From the NCBI RefSeq assembly GCF_033958435.1, contig NC_134144.1, positions 10,472,010-10,536,009 of the forward strand: a stretch of DNA of 64,000 bases, in the 5' to 3' direction. Source of the DNA: Carettochelys insculpta (taxonomy: Eukaryota; Chordata; Testudines; Carettochelyidae). The position numbers were made by a program, and so were the translations under genes. The notes under the pieces were generated by a model. That model saw nothing but the letters and a program-made list of their open reading frames with translations. It searched no databases and was not told the DNA's origin. Every line of letters begins with the position of its first letter. Position 1 is the first letter of the stretch. This document shows positions 35,791-48,109 of this stretch, in pieces.

Positions 35791-37929
35791 TGGCCTACTC
35801 CCTCTATTTATTCCAGCAAAAGGCAGAACGGCTGCAAATGTTGTCTACCAACAAGTTCTATGTAATCTTTGAATCACAAACTTTTATTAATATAGGTTTT
35901 TCCTTTGCTTTCCAAAGGCAATTACTTGCATAAACCAGCTACATTTTCCTTTTATTTTCCAGACAGAAAAAATGCCCACCTTCCTTCACTTAAATACCTG
36001 AGCAGCGCCAGGTCCATTTGCTAATACTGAAATACAATTTTGGGCAAGTTGGCCGCTTTTTTCTCCTCCCCCGCCACCCCCAGTTTCTCTGGAATTCTGA
36101 AGCCAAAAACGAAATATATCGGTCTACAATATCACTGCTGCTATTGGCGAGTGACCTTTGAGCACAGCAGCCATATACACATTTAAGGATCTCTCTACAC
36201 AAACATTAGTGATCTAATATTTTCAACTGTAGGTTTAGTGTATGGGGTAAAAAATTAGATTCTCCCTAGTTTTAGTGTAAGCAATAAAGTTTGATAATTA
36301 TATAATCTAATTCACCTGCTACTGCTTTCCTGTTGTAGGGAGCTCTCAATACCTCGTCTTTCTGTACCTATTTAAAAAAAAAAAAAAAAAAAAAAGCAAA
36401 GATCAAAAACCAGGTAGAAGAAATCAAAAACGGTCAGCATTACCTCAACAGTTAGCTGTTCTCATTGAGTTATCAGTGCCAAAAATAACACTTTCAAAGG
36501 AGGATAAACGCGTAACTGATTAAATTTAGAAAAACTTGCATTTATGTAGAATGAGTCACCCCCAAAGAACTGCATATATATGCATTATCTTTACACAGTT
36601 GATGTCTTTTGGAATTATTCCATTGAATTAACTGGAATGAAGGTTAAGCCCTACGTACAAATAACTTCACCTGATACGATAATGCAGGCCTCTAGAATAA
36701 AATGCAGTAGTTGTTTAACAGTTCACTACAAAACAATTGACTTGCATCCACAAGGAGGTTAAATGAATAATTTAAACAAGGGTGAGAAAGCTCACCCCAT
36801 GCGATCGATCTGGCCAGCTGGTTAATTTCATCCAGCCCATAGAAATCTCTACACTTCACACCAGAAGTCCTGGTATATCCCTGAGGCCTGTAGAGATGAA
36901 GGAAGTTCCACCTGCTACCCATGACCTGAGAACTGAGGGAACAGAGCCTATCTGCACAGAAGGCATGCACCACAGAGCTCCCTGAGCCCTCCACCCAGGG
37001 GCTGGACATGGGATCTGCTTCCAGGAGCGGCGCAGGACCAGGGAAGGCAGGGAGCCTTCCTTATCACTGTTGTACTGATGACCAGGAGCCACAGAAGGTA
37101 AGTGTCACCCACCTGGAGCCCGCACCCCGAACCTCCCCCAGGTTAGACTGCCCCCTCCCACATCCAACTCCCTTTGAGACCCTGCACTCCCACTCCAGAC
37201 TCCCCACCCCAGATTAGATCCCCCTCCCGTACCTTAACTCTTTCTCGGTCTCTGCACCCCCACCAATGTTCCCTCTAATTTTTTTCCATTCACGGGAGGA
37301 ATAAATTTTGTTATATGCACCTAGGCATGGGTGGATGTGCACAACCACATAAGCAGATGCTGCCAGGTGTTGGCACTCTGCTCAACAGCTGGGCAGCACC
37401 TGAATGTCTCCTAAGCAGCCTCCTAGACAATCAGTTTATAGGGAAAACTAACCCCAGAAGCCCACATCCCTGGCAGCAAACCTTCCTGCACCCCAATCCC
37501 CTCCCCTGCTCCACACCTGGAATCTAACCCTGGCCCAGCTCTAAGTCCCTTCTCTCACTCTAAAATTGTCATCCCTACCCCAGTGTCCACACCCCTTCTG
37601 GAGCCCATCCCCTCCCACACACCCTGAAACCCTCACTTCTGTCCTCTCTTCCCCGGGGGGCAAGAACTGTGAATGCTGGCTCACTCTGCCAGGCAGGGAA
37701 GCTCAGAGCCTCCATGCTTTCCCAGAGAGCTACGTGTGGCCTATAATTGACTTTTATTGTGAGTAAGGTTCCCCCCCCCTTATTTAAATGATATCTCTTC
37801 TATCCTTAATGTCTAGATGTCTATGAATTTGGAACAGAAAATGAAAAAGTATTAACCCACCTGAAAGATAAAAGGGAATTGATGCCTATTTTTACAGTTA
37901 AAGCAGAAACTTTATCTTTCATGTTAGTA
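35791..37929. other. ZDBF2 intron, second C-rich patch
   Basis: AT-rich except for 37090-37660, which has the same C-rich, G-poor texture as 34.6-35.8 kb. An A run lies at about 36373-36394. The frames at 36.7-37.2 kb show no domain. No gene is supported. Confidence 0.4.
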
Positions 37930-38248
37930 CAAATTTAATCTCTCTCATCTAGTGCACTCTCGTCTGGCAAAATCCATGGTCCAGCATGATTTCCATTAGC
38001 CAGATGTTCTCTTTTCATGACTGTGGCCAAGTTTCCTGTGGTCCCACAAAGTTTGTTTACCACCACGAGTACTGGCTTTCAGTATTCTGTGTTGTTATTT
38101 AGCTCTAATTTACCCATTTTCAATGAGCCAAATAAGCAGTGGAAGTGTTACTAACACTGCTAGATAATATTGACCTCCCATCATTCAGCAAATTCTCATC
38201 TGGCACCAGTCAAGTGCTAAGGGTGATAGACTAGAGAGGTTCAACCTG
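37930..38248. mobile_element. Tc1/mariner- or pogo-like MITE, 319 bp, with TA flanks
   Basis: The element starts caaatttaatctctctcatc and ends gagaggttcaacctg, so the terminal repeats pair as CAggTTgAAcCTCTC-type ends. TA dinucleotides lie immediately outside both ends (37928-37929 and 38249-38250), as expected for the TA duplication of this superfamily. Internal words (actctcgtctggcaaaatcc, tctcatctggcaccag) resemble Tigger-type sequence. It ends 30 bp from the splice donor of the ZDBF2 start exon. Confidence 0.75.
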
Positions 38249-38278
38249 TATTTTTGTTTGAATAATTACGTCGCTTAC

Positions 38279-38330
38279 CTTGTCCTGAAGCAGCAGAGGC
38301 TTCATCAGTCGGCTTGCTCCTGTCAAACAT
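38279..38330 (-). CDS. ZDBF2: ZDBF2, start exon (residues 1-17 and first base of 18)
   Basis: The exon begins exactly at ATG after the acceptor ttttatatttggtttacag. It encodes MFDRSKPTDEASAASGQ and ends in one base (G) before the donor caag|gtaagc (last base 38279). Its phase joins only the 31053 acceptor to give a continuous frame into the zinc-finger exon. The four coding exons then total 3,102 nt, an exact multiple of three including the stop. Because the exon starts at the A of ATG, the 5' UTR must lie in one or more upstream exons. The call rests on splice signals and phase rather than on a remembered homologous N-terminus, so it is less certain than the downstream exons. Confidence 0.75.
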
Positions 38331-40148
38331 CTGTAAACCAAATATAAAACCCACTGAAAACAGATATGAAAAGCATGTCTTGGCTTTTATCCACATCCTC
38401 AGTATCAGCCTGGCTGAGCCCCAAGAAAATGATATCACTGCGAAAACATAATACTGTTTCAGGTAAGGATTATAATTTAATCTCAACTGAGCCTTCATGA
38501 TGTTGGCAGGGGAAACGTTGTTATATTCTGTACTCATAGAAACATTGTTTTGTAAATGAATGCTTACTGATGTTCCCATGAGGTTCAATATTGTATTTAG
38601 CATTGTTAGTGAATCCTCCTTAATTTTCTCATGAAATTCAGCATTGTTTTGTTACTGAAATCCTGTTCATGTTCTATACGACTGAATAACTCTACCTCCC
38701 TGTAACTTACATTCTGTTAATAATCTATTGGTACTTTACCTCCTGATTAATAGGGAATTACCAGAGCGGAATGTCATATGAGCAGTAGGAATTCAGTTTG
38801 AGCTGGAGGAATGGATAAAGGGAGTATGAGAAACTCTCCTCTGGTTTATTGGGAGGGGGGTGAACAAAGGAGGAGAGAGGTATAAGTATTGCTCACTTCT
38901 TGTTCCAAGGTGCGCAGGCTTTGAGGAGAGATCCCCCTGCGCCTTACTTGGCATGCCAAATAAAGATTCTTCTTCCACTCTCGGTGTGTTATTGGGCCAG
39001 CGTTGCATACCAGGCACGAACTGCCACTGTGCCACCTTAAGAAGGAGGCAACAATGATCAAAACTAACTCCCATTTCATTAGATTACTCTATAAATGCCC
39101 CATACTATCCACCCTAGGGCCCAACCACTGCATAACATTTCTGAACCAGCTCCAATCTGCCAAGCTGCAGATGTGAGCTTTGTGTTCACCAGGCCAGTTT
39201 ATTCAGAAGAAAATTATCTGCCAGGAAAGAAAAAAACCACCCCCAAAAATCTAGTGCTCTGGTCATTGTGATAGTGCACCCTCACTTCTTGTGAGTGCCT
39301 TCTGTTGGGTAGGCACAAACCTGCACTCTCTTTTTTCAAGGTGCCCTCTGCTGGCTGCTGCCCTTGTTAGGCAGGTGTTCGGTGGCTCAGCTTCACAATC
39401 ACACACATGAATAAACAAACACATTCAAGATCAAAGGTCCAACACAGCCTGTCCTTGCGACTTTGGTAATGTCTACTGCCCTGTCTCTAAGGTTCAGCTC
39501 TCTGCCCCTTCTGTGGCAGCTTTAGCTTTGTTCCTTCCGTGTTATAGAGAAGTGCTTCTTTCCTAGAAACTCTTTTAAGTCCTGCTTTTCACCTCAGTCT
39601 TTAAATGAAATTTTGGCCACTCTTAGTGGGCACTGGGGGGATCTGTGGTCCTGGGTCGTGACCCAGGGTCTCTATAAATAGTAGCCACATGCTCCTTTAA
39701 TAGTCGATACTGCTATTGCCTGGGCCAATTCCCATGTCGCCCCTTCTACTGCACCCCTTACCTCAGGGCTGAAGTGCTCTGTCTGTTCCCTGCTTGAGCA
39801 AGGTCTCTCACAGGCCTCCTCAGTTCGAGAGTTTCACACCCTTCCAAGCCTGCCTCATCCTTCTGGTCCCAGTGAATAACTGTGCTGCTGATGCCCTACA
39901 GCTCCCTTAAGCTGAGCCTGCCCCACTGTGACTGGCTGCTTCCCTGCAGCCTCTGTACACAGGCTTGGAGGATGCACTCTCACTGCTTCTGGGAAGGGTA
40001 TGGCAGGACCGAGGCGTCCAGCAGGGGGCTTCAAAAGGCGCCAGTATACACCACCATCACAAACTGTGCAGCTTCAAATTGCATAAATATTTCTCCTTTT
40101 ACTAAAGATTTCTACAGAGAGGAACATTTTTGGTTTTATACATTAGAC
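38331..40148. other. Presumed ZDBF2 intron 1, proximal part
   Basis: No gene seen. The minus-strand open frame that runs into 38279-38330 from upstream is an intron read-through. The frames at 38.8-39.1 and 39.9-40.3 kb have no recognisable domain. Confidence 0.4.
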
Positions 40149-41572
40149 CAGCGTTTCCCAAAACGTGGTCCGTGGACCGGAAAAAGAATACTGTCCCTGC
40201 CCCCAGAGCCCCGGGAAACAGCAGCCGCCAGCGCCAGACTGTGCGTGGGTGCACTGTAATATTCACAGAGAGGCACAAGCTGTGAAAAATACGCCATCAG
40301 TTTTGAGTTCCACTCTTCAAGAATGTGTGAAGTTTATAAATTATATAAAATCTCATCCTTTGAATTCCAGAATCTTTACTGCTGTGTGCAATGAATTAGC
40401 AAGTGGAAAATAAGCATCTCTTATTACTCTGTGAGGTTTGATGGTTATCAAAAGGAAACGTTTTGAAACAACTCTTTGAAATGAAGGCTGAAGTGTTATT
40501 ATTCTTGGATTGACACCTTCCACAGGCAAACAATGTTATATTTAAATTTAAAGACAGGTTTCATGAATTTGATTGGTTAACAATGGTGGCTTTCTTATGT
40601 GACATGTTTGGTCTTTTAAATTAGTTAAGTCTGAATTTACAAGGTACTAAAATTAATATTTTCGAAGTTCATGAAAAATTTGAAGCAACAATTAAAAAAC
40701 TTTGCTTATGGGCAAAATGAGTTAACAAGAGAAACTTTAAATCTTTTTGTACTTTAATTGAATTACAAGAAAAATGTGCTGAAACTAATATCTTATATGT
40801 GATTTCTGCAGCAATCAAAGAACATCTCTTGGGGTAACATCAAGTTTTAATTAATATTTTCCTCCAATTGATGCCAGTAAAATGTGGATTAAGAGCCCAT
40901 TGACTGTTGACAATGAAAATGAAGAAATATTACAACTGAATGCATCAGAAGTGGATTCATTAATTGAACTTTCTTGTGACTCTTCTTTAAAAAAACTTTG
41001 ATACAAAGTCTCCTTGATTGATTTTTGGTTGAGTTGTAAAAAGAATATTCACATTTAGCTGAGAAAGCAGTCAAATTCTTAATGCCTTTTGTCATGACAT
41101 ATAAGTGTGAAACTTGTTTCTTATCTTTGGTTTTCTTCAAAAATACATATAGAAATAGACTGAATGTTGAACTGGATTGGAGGACAAAACTTTCTTCTTT
41201 TGTTCCTGAGATAAAGTCGTCATGTGATGCAAAACAACATCTTTCGCATTAGTTCTCTTTTTAGTTATTTAAAAGCTATAAAGTACACACATAATAAATG
41301 AATTATGCTCAACTCATTAAATTATAAATAACCTTCACAATTTAAAATTCTACTGGTTAAATTGTAATTAAGCTAATAACAATAAGTAAGGCATTTAAGT
41401 ATCTTATATCAAGGTTTATATTATTATGTACTATTATTATTCTGAATAAATATCAAACAGTGAAAATTCATTCATTTTTCATTTTTTTTTAATTTGCATT
41501 TATATTTTTGGGCCACGAAAAAAGGTACTGAAAAAAAAACAGGTCCCAACTATATAACGTTTGGGAATCTTG
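40149..41572 (+). mobile_element. hAT element with degenerate transposase and 8-bp target duplication
   Basis: The left end is cagcgtttcccaaaacgtgg. The right end (ataacgtttgggaatcttg) is its imperfect inverse. The octamer cattagac lies directly outside both ends (40141-40148 and 41573-41580), the hallmark of hAT insertion. Inside, the plus strand holds a heavily broken transposase: CVKFINYIKSHPLNSRIFT and ELASGK in one frame (to 40413), then, across stops, words like LKQLFEMKAEVLLFLD, NLQGTKINIFEVHEKFEA and a C-terminal LNWRTKLSSFVPEIKSS. This order resembles ZBED/FAM200-type hAT proteins. No BED finger is seen, so the copy is internally deleted and dead. Confidence 0.85.
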
Positions 41573-43049
41573 CATTAGACCATAAAATGTCTCCCATTAC
41601 AGAATAAACATTATCCAGATCTTAAATTGCACTAAAAAAATCTACGGAATGTCCCTACCAAATTCATTTAAAGGCTTCAACTACACTTAAAACATAAACC
41701 AAAAACCTATATAGTAGAAGCCACACATTAAACACAACAAATTCAATAACTATGCAGACTTAAAGTTTCCAGTTTTGGTTGGACATATTCCTGAAGATTT
41801 CACGGCATGATATAAATTTTAATTCCTGGAGACTCCAGAACAATCCTGGAGGATTGGCAACCCTATCCAGGCTAAAAAAAGTCATTTCTATTGACCAGCA
41901 TTATCTTCAAATGCCAAGTTCACGTTTTAGTGTATGGGAATACAAATGAGATCCCAAGTTTCCCACATTAACCTTATAATGTTGCAACTGAAACCTAAAA
42001 TAAACTTTCAGGTACTAACCTTGGTGTTGCCAACCTTTGGCTGCCAACAAAAGGTGATTTCAAGGCTGTCGAACACAAGATCCCAGCCAGGAGGTCATTT
42101 TCAGCACAGGACACTCATCTCCACTGGAAAACTAGTAATAATGAAATTAAGGGGTTTTTTAGATAGAATACAGAACAAGCATATCTATAACTAATTGAGA
42201 AAAGATTTATATAGAATGTATACAGAATTGAACTGGCAACAAGATGGTCCACAAGACAGGACTCTTTTTAAAGCAATCAATTAATATTTTTGTTTTAAAA
42301 ATTAATTATGATAGAGATTCCTTACTAAGCTTTGAAAGACTTTTAAATATTACCTAGCATTCCCAACACTTTTGCGTATGAGCAGCTCACTCCTTTCCTC
42401 ATAGTTCTTATTCAGCATATACTGTAAGGATGTTAATGCTCATGCATTTCAATGTCTAATAGCAAATGAAATTCTTAAACAAAAAGCAAATTGTATCTTG
42501 AGATGATCAATATGGATAAAGCCACCAACAAGATTTGATCGCTTTTTCTTCCGCTAATATTGTATAAATTAGCTAAATTAACAAAATATTAAGTGGCATG
42601 CTCACTGCACTTTGTATGGTCTAAGCACTCCCTAAGTGTTGTTAGAGTAACTATTCTAGCACAAGAGTGAGATATTTAGCCCCAATTTACCAATGGGGAA
42701 ACGGTGACAGAGAATCAAAGCCATACTCAAACTCAGGCATTGCTAATTCCCAGAAATGTGCTCAGCCCACTACGTGACAGTTATACATTTGACAGCATGT
42801 AGCCAGACAAAATCCCTCCACTACAGACCAGCTTTTGCTTCCCCTCTAAGGTGCCTCAGAGCACACAGGGCACTGAACAGCAGTTAAACAGCACAGTCTT
42901 TGATGCCTTCCTAAAGGGGCCCAGATGTGCTGGCTCATCGTGACCCTGAGGAACTGAAAACACAGATACAGGGCAAGCAGGCTAACCGTTAACGGAGGGG
43001 CCTCAGGAAATTACCCCAGCTGGCATTGATGCGCCCACACAGCCATCCC
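41573..43049. other. Presumed ZDBF2 intron 1, repeat scrap
   Basis: 41779-41870 has attcctggagactccagaac and caatcctggaggattggcaa, a repeat word I recall from many reptile genomes but cannot classify. No gene is supported elsewhere in the stretch. Confidence 0.4.
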
Positions 43050-43730
43050 AGAAGAAAAACCTCCGCCCTTGTAAAAGAATGTCCTGTACTCCGAAATTCT
43101 TTATCTCCTGTCTTACAAGTGCAAATTAAGTAGGAATTGTCCTTGCAAAAACTGGCGTCACAAAAGACAGACCAGTACGATCTGGCACCACAAATAAAAA
43201 AGAGAATACATCACCCAGTGGGTATAAAGATGGGCCCAGCAGCACTCTGACTCTGAGTGCCTTTCCACCAACTACCTGCTGGTCAGGTCAGGTGACTGCC
43301 TCCCGAGGTCCGCAACTGGGGATGCCCAACCTCGTATTCGTCTTTCCGCGGAATTAAGTAACCGATCCTGGCTTGGCTACACAGGTATCGAGAGACGCAA
43401 GGAGGGTAAGATACACCCACATTAAGGTCTCCTTTTGGTGTACACAGATAAAGAATTAGAGCTCTGTAACTAGATGTTGTTGTATTAAGATATCATTGTG
43501 TTAGATGGTAACAGATATCTTTGTATTGGATTGTAACGTAACCTGTTAACACCTGTACTCTGCTAGCATATAAGAAGCAGACAACAGCCTTTTGTAACCA
43601 CATGCTTATAATTGTAGCTTAAATAAACTTGTAACTAGCTAAGATCTGAGCCTGACTGCTGTTACTCTTTGTCACTGCAACACAGCTGGCACAATAAAAA
43701 GAACTTTAACCGTTTGGTTACCACAGCCTG
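43050..43730 (+). mobile_element. LTR-like segment of an endogenous retroelement
   Basis: The segment looks like a long terminal repeat. A promoter-like part with tataaaga (about 43222) is followed by a long non-coding stretch. An AATAAA (agcttaaataaacttgtaac, about 43623) is followed by a T/G-rich part, and tgctggcaca-like sequence lies near the end. No gag, pol or env frames flank it, so it would be a solo LTR. I could not fix the ends or a target duplication. The more GC-rich sequence to about 43930 may belong to the same insertion. Confidence 0.4.
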
Positions 43731-43930
43731 GCCATAGGTGAGAGTGCTAGGAGTTCCCTGCTCTAGCAGTAAAAAACTGGGGTATTTAGGACCCAGGGGA
43801 ATCCTTCAGCCTGGCCGGGGCTGTCCGCTGCACGGAGCTCGGCGCTCTAGCAGTTAAAGACTTGGATGGTAACAAGGGCATAGTTGGTACCTCATCGCAC
43901 ATTACCCAGCCACCGGCTAACACAGCAGCA

Positions 43931-45115
43931 TGACAAACTCTAGGTTTGAAACCTACATTATTTAGGTATCTTTTCGCTTTCACTAAAACTGCGTTCAGAT
44001 CACTTTAAATTTGCACATTTTTGCTCTCCTCATCCTCCCCCCAGTCTCTCTTCTTACCATTGGAGGAGATGCATTTACTCTCCAATAAGACACATGTACC
44101 TTTACACATTTTATATAAACACTCTCTAGTCCACATAGGTTTTAATATTTTGTATTTTTCCACTCAATGTTCTGTACATATTATCTTCCCTCTGTTTGGC
44201 CACTGTCCATGCAACTGTTTCTGCATGTTTGTTAACATGTTTGTGTTTCTGAGCTGACAAAAGCCTTGCCTAAAGCCAGGACATGTCGAGCAATTACTGC
44301 ACAGTAATTTAAAAGTGCAGCAATTTAGATTTCAGTAAGCCTCATTAATTAGCATGATTCTGCACTAATAAAGCCAACAAGAGCTTTGCCATTAACTTTG
44401 GTAAGTACAGGATCAAACCCAAATATTGTCTTTGGACATTCCCAGGCAGACAATGGGAGAACAGTGACAGTTTTTTACCCAGGGTCACGCATCACTAAAT
44501 ACAACTGTGCACATAAACACACGTAGGTTTTAATCCTGCAAACAATTAAACATGCTTAACAGGGTTGGCCTGAATAAAAGGATTCCAGTTCGTAAAATGT
44601 CAAAGTTTCAACATCTGATTGGATTTTATATTGGAACAATAGCTACACCTTTCAAACTCTGTGGCCAAAAAAAAAGCCCAACACCACAACCCGCCCCAGA
44701 ATAGCAATCAGCCCACCAGTTAGACTAGTGATTAGCACAAATGTGGATGTGGAATATTCAAATTCAAGGTCCCACTCTAAGCACAGACTTAAGCCTGGCT
44801 GTCATCAGAGATAAGGGCTCTGGGTTTTGGCTATTTGTGAGGTTAATTTTGTGTCTCAAAACTCCATTCTGGACTTGAGAAATCTTCACAACATTTCATC
44901 TAAACAAATACAATTCTACAAACCTTCAGAAAACTGACATTTTCTGACCAAAAAAAAACAAACACAAAAATTCCAGACCAGCTCTAATGTTTAGCTTAAA
45001 GTAGCACCACTGCAGTCAACACACACAAAAGTATGCATGACTGGGCCTTAGGTATACTGAATTAAGTCCAGTGTGGCTCTTATCTCTCACTTTTCACACT
45101 GCAAGGTAGTGTCCT
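43931..45115. other. Presumed ZDBF2 intron 1, nothing recognised
   Basis: AT-rich sequence without a supported gene or defined repeat. The plus-strand 78-codon frame at 44021 is hydrophobic by composition only. Confidence 0.4.
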
Positions 45116-45549
45116 AAGCCAGGTCTACATTAGGAGATTAGATCAAACTTTGCTAACCTAAATTAGCTATCAGTCCACACAACTGGATCTGTTTTGCCGA
45201 CTTGAAAGGTCCCCTATGGTTGGTTTCGCTACACCAGCCTTTCATAAGGAGAAGCACCAAATTCAGCCTCCAAATGTCAACTTTTGGGTAGTGCAGAGGG
45301 AGCATTGTGAAATTCAACACTCTTTGCCTCCCGGTGTCCCACAATCACCCAATGTGACTACTGTGGCCACCACTTTAAGATCTGCTGCTCTCCAGGTGCA
45401 CAGGAAACGGCCCAGGAAAGTTTGAATTTTGTTTCCTGTTTGGCCAGTGTGCAGCACATCTGGCCATGAATTCCCAGGGTTGCAGGGGATCTCCAACATT
45501 GACCATGCAGATGACCCATGACCTTATTGCTGGAGAAAATGAAGCTGTG

Positions 45550-47470
45550 CTGGTAGAACTATGAAGCAGCAAAAGAAATGCAGACATGTATGCCAAAATC
45601 TCACAGGAAGGACATGAAGGAAAAAGGATACACCAGGGTTGCCCAGCAGTCCCACGTGGAAATGAAGGCAATCAGGCAGACTTTCACACTCCTAGAAGGC
45701 AAAGGAAGCAAATGGATGCTCAGGGTCATCCCCACAAACATAACGCTTCTACGAGCGGCTGCGTAAGATTCTAGGGGAGGGCCCAACCCCTGTTCCCAAA
45801 CAGTCCATGGATAGCTCCAGAGACATTTCTCAGTAAGCCTCTGGCAAATGCGAGGAAGACGCAGTGGATAAGAAACAGGAGAATGAGGAGAACAGTGAAA
45901 AGGTGAATGGAGTAGCTGATATCACTGAAGCCAGGATGTTTTTTTTTAAAACTTCAGTGCTATCCCCTCCTCCCAGGACATTCTGCTGCCAAACCCTGAT
46001 AACAGGGAGGGCACCTCTGGCAAGTTCTCATTTTTAATCAAGCCCACCTAAGTTAAGGCAATTGGGTGTGATTTGTGGCGGGCACTGTCGCTACACAACC
46101 TGGCGCCCCTGGAACAACTTGTTAACGCGTTTGGGGACAGAGAGGGAATCCTCCCTGCACATCTCCATAAAGCTCTCAGCCAGGTATTCTTTAATCCATC
46201 TCACAAAGTTTCTGGGGAGGTCTGCCTTATTCTGCCCTCCACGATCGGATATCTTTCCACACCAAGCCAGCAGTAAGTAATCTGGTGTGTCTGCATCACA
46301 GAGCAGTGCAGCACACTGACTAGCCTTTTGTCATCATTCAGTCAGCTTCCATTCCTTATCAAGATGTGTTATTCTAAGAAGGCTGATAGCTCACATTGCA
46401 ATCTAGAGGAAGCAGGGGAAGGTACATGTAACTTAGGAGCATTAAGCGATGATAGCACCAGACATTCCATCACGCCTGGTCCACCTCCCTTACCCAGACT
46501 TCTGGAGGAAGAGAAACTTTCACTGTCCCAAAGAAGGGGGGATGGAGGGGTAGGAGAAGAACACAGCAACGGCAAGAGGCACACAGCACCAAGAGGGACA
46601 GCATAACGTGCACAGTCATGCTTTGCTGCCACCACCCTTCTCTGGGCTCCTAGGGGAAGGAAAACTTTCAGTGTCCCAGCAAAGCAGGGAAGGGAAGCAT
46701 GTGGGGACCATGAGAGCCGCACAGCCCCAACAGCCACCATACCTCACCCTTGCAGCATGCACAGCTGCAAAATCTCCTTTTTAGATCCATGGTCCTGCAC
46801 ATGGCTGGAAAGCATACGTCACAAACCAAGTCAAGCAAACCAACTCCTTAAGATCTCTCTGTAGTACCTACTGAACAAAGGATGCCTAAAAGGAAAAATG
46901 TTCTTGTAGGTAACACATGCCTATTGCTTCCCAAAGACTCTCTTTGATGAAATTACTTTGTGTCTTGTAAAACTTACAGCTCTTTAACGTCTGGCCTTCA
47001 CTTACGTTTCGTTGCACTGTCTTCAACAATGATCTCTTTTACAACGGGCCCCATCCCCATTGTGAGAGTGGCACAGCTCAGAAGCAAAAATGAATGCAGG
47101 AAGATATGTTCCTTGACCACATGCAAGCCACCAAAACAGACAGGACGCAACTAAATTCATGGAGGAAAATCATGCTGGAGGAGAGAAGGGTGGATCAGGA
47201 GGAGAGGAGAGTGCTCAGAGAGCATGAACTCCAGCTCCAAGAGATGCTGAAGCTCATGGTGCAGCACACAGAGCTCCTGAGGTGCCTGGTAGAGGAGCAC
47301 AGAGCCCCACTTGCAGACCATTCGGAACCATATACCCTCCTCACCATGGTCTGTACCCTCCCACTTTGTGCTGGTACCCCAGAATACAAGGATGGGAGAG
47401 GATCACGGGCAGCCTTCCACTCAACTCCAAGGGATATATCTCAGGGCAGAAATCTGACATAACCCCACCT
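45550..47470 (+). pseudogene. Harbinger Myb/SANT-like protein remnant
   Basis: The N-terminal trihelix-type DNA-binding part is seen in two frames at 45578-45774 (NADMYAKIS-like start, GYTRVAQQSHVEMKAIRQTF). It is followed by an acidic region (about 45840-45950). The C-terminal part at 47094-47462 (MFLDHMQATKTDRTQLNSWR, then EERRVLREHELQLQEMLKLM) is coiled-coil-like, as in these proteins, which bind the transposon ends and help import the nuclease. Frame changes in the DNA-binding part show it is inactive. The middle section could not be traced. Confidence 0.65.
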
Positions 47471-48109
47471 GTGATTGCAAAATGCCTCTTCCCTTGATTA
47501 CCTGCCTACAAAGCCCCTCCCATGAACTTCTCTACTCTGTGCTTCCTTTTGTCCCCTAGATAAAAAAAACATACAACAGTGCCCGTGTTTGCCTTGCACA
47601 AGGCAGGGAGAAGGAGTTTTACATGGTTTACAGGCCAGCACACATCTTATGGGGGCACCTCCTTAACAGCAGCAGACATGACTGTCATGTCACTGTTTGG
47701 TCATTTACCAAGCTGTTTTTCAAAGCCTTTCTGATCAGCAGTGCCCCTCATTGTGCTCTCCTTACTGCCCTAGTATCTTGCTGCTTATAATTGCTGGCCA
47801 GGTTATTTGCCTGAGCCCTCCAGCATGGCATGAAAATTTCCCCCCTTACTCTCTTATAAGTGATGGAGTACACAGTGGGCTGCTGCTAATGAGGGGAATT
47901 ATTGCTTGGTCTAACTGAGTCAGGAGCCTCCTAAACCAGGATTTAAACAGCCAAATGCACATTCTACTACCATTCTGCACTTGATCAGCCTGTAGTTGAA
48001 CTGCTCCTTACCATGGTCCAAGCTGCCTGTGTTTAGCTTTGTAACCCACAGCAGCAAGGAGTAAGCTGAATCTTCCAGGATCACTACTGGCATCTCCATG
48101 TCTCCAATG

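Noticed and set aside
35293..35933. Pro-rich proteins on plus and Gly-rich proteins on minus
   Set aside because: They are low-complexity products of the C-rich tract, without start context, splice signals or conserved domain.
38331..38603. Upstream Met-initiated extension of the ZDBF2 start exon
   Set aside because: It crosses the polypyrimidine tract and acceptor at 38331-38350, and its composition is intron-like.
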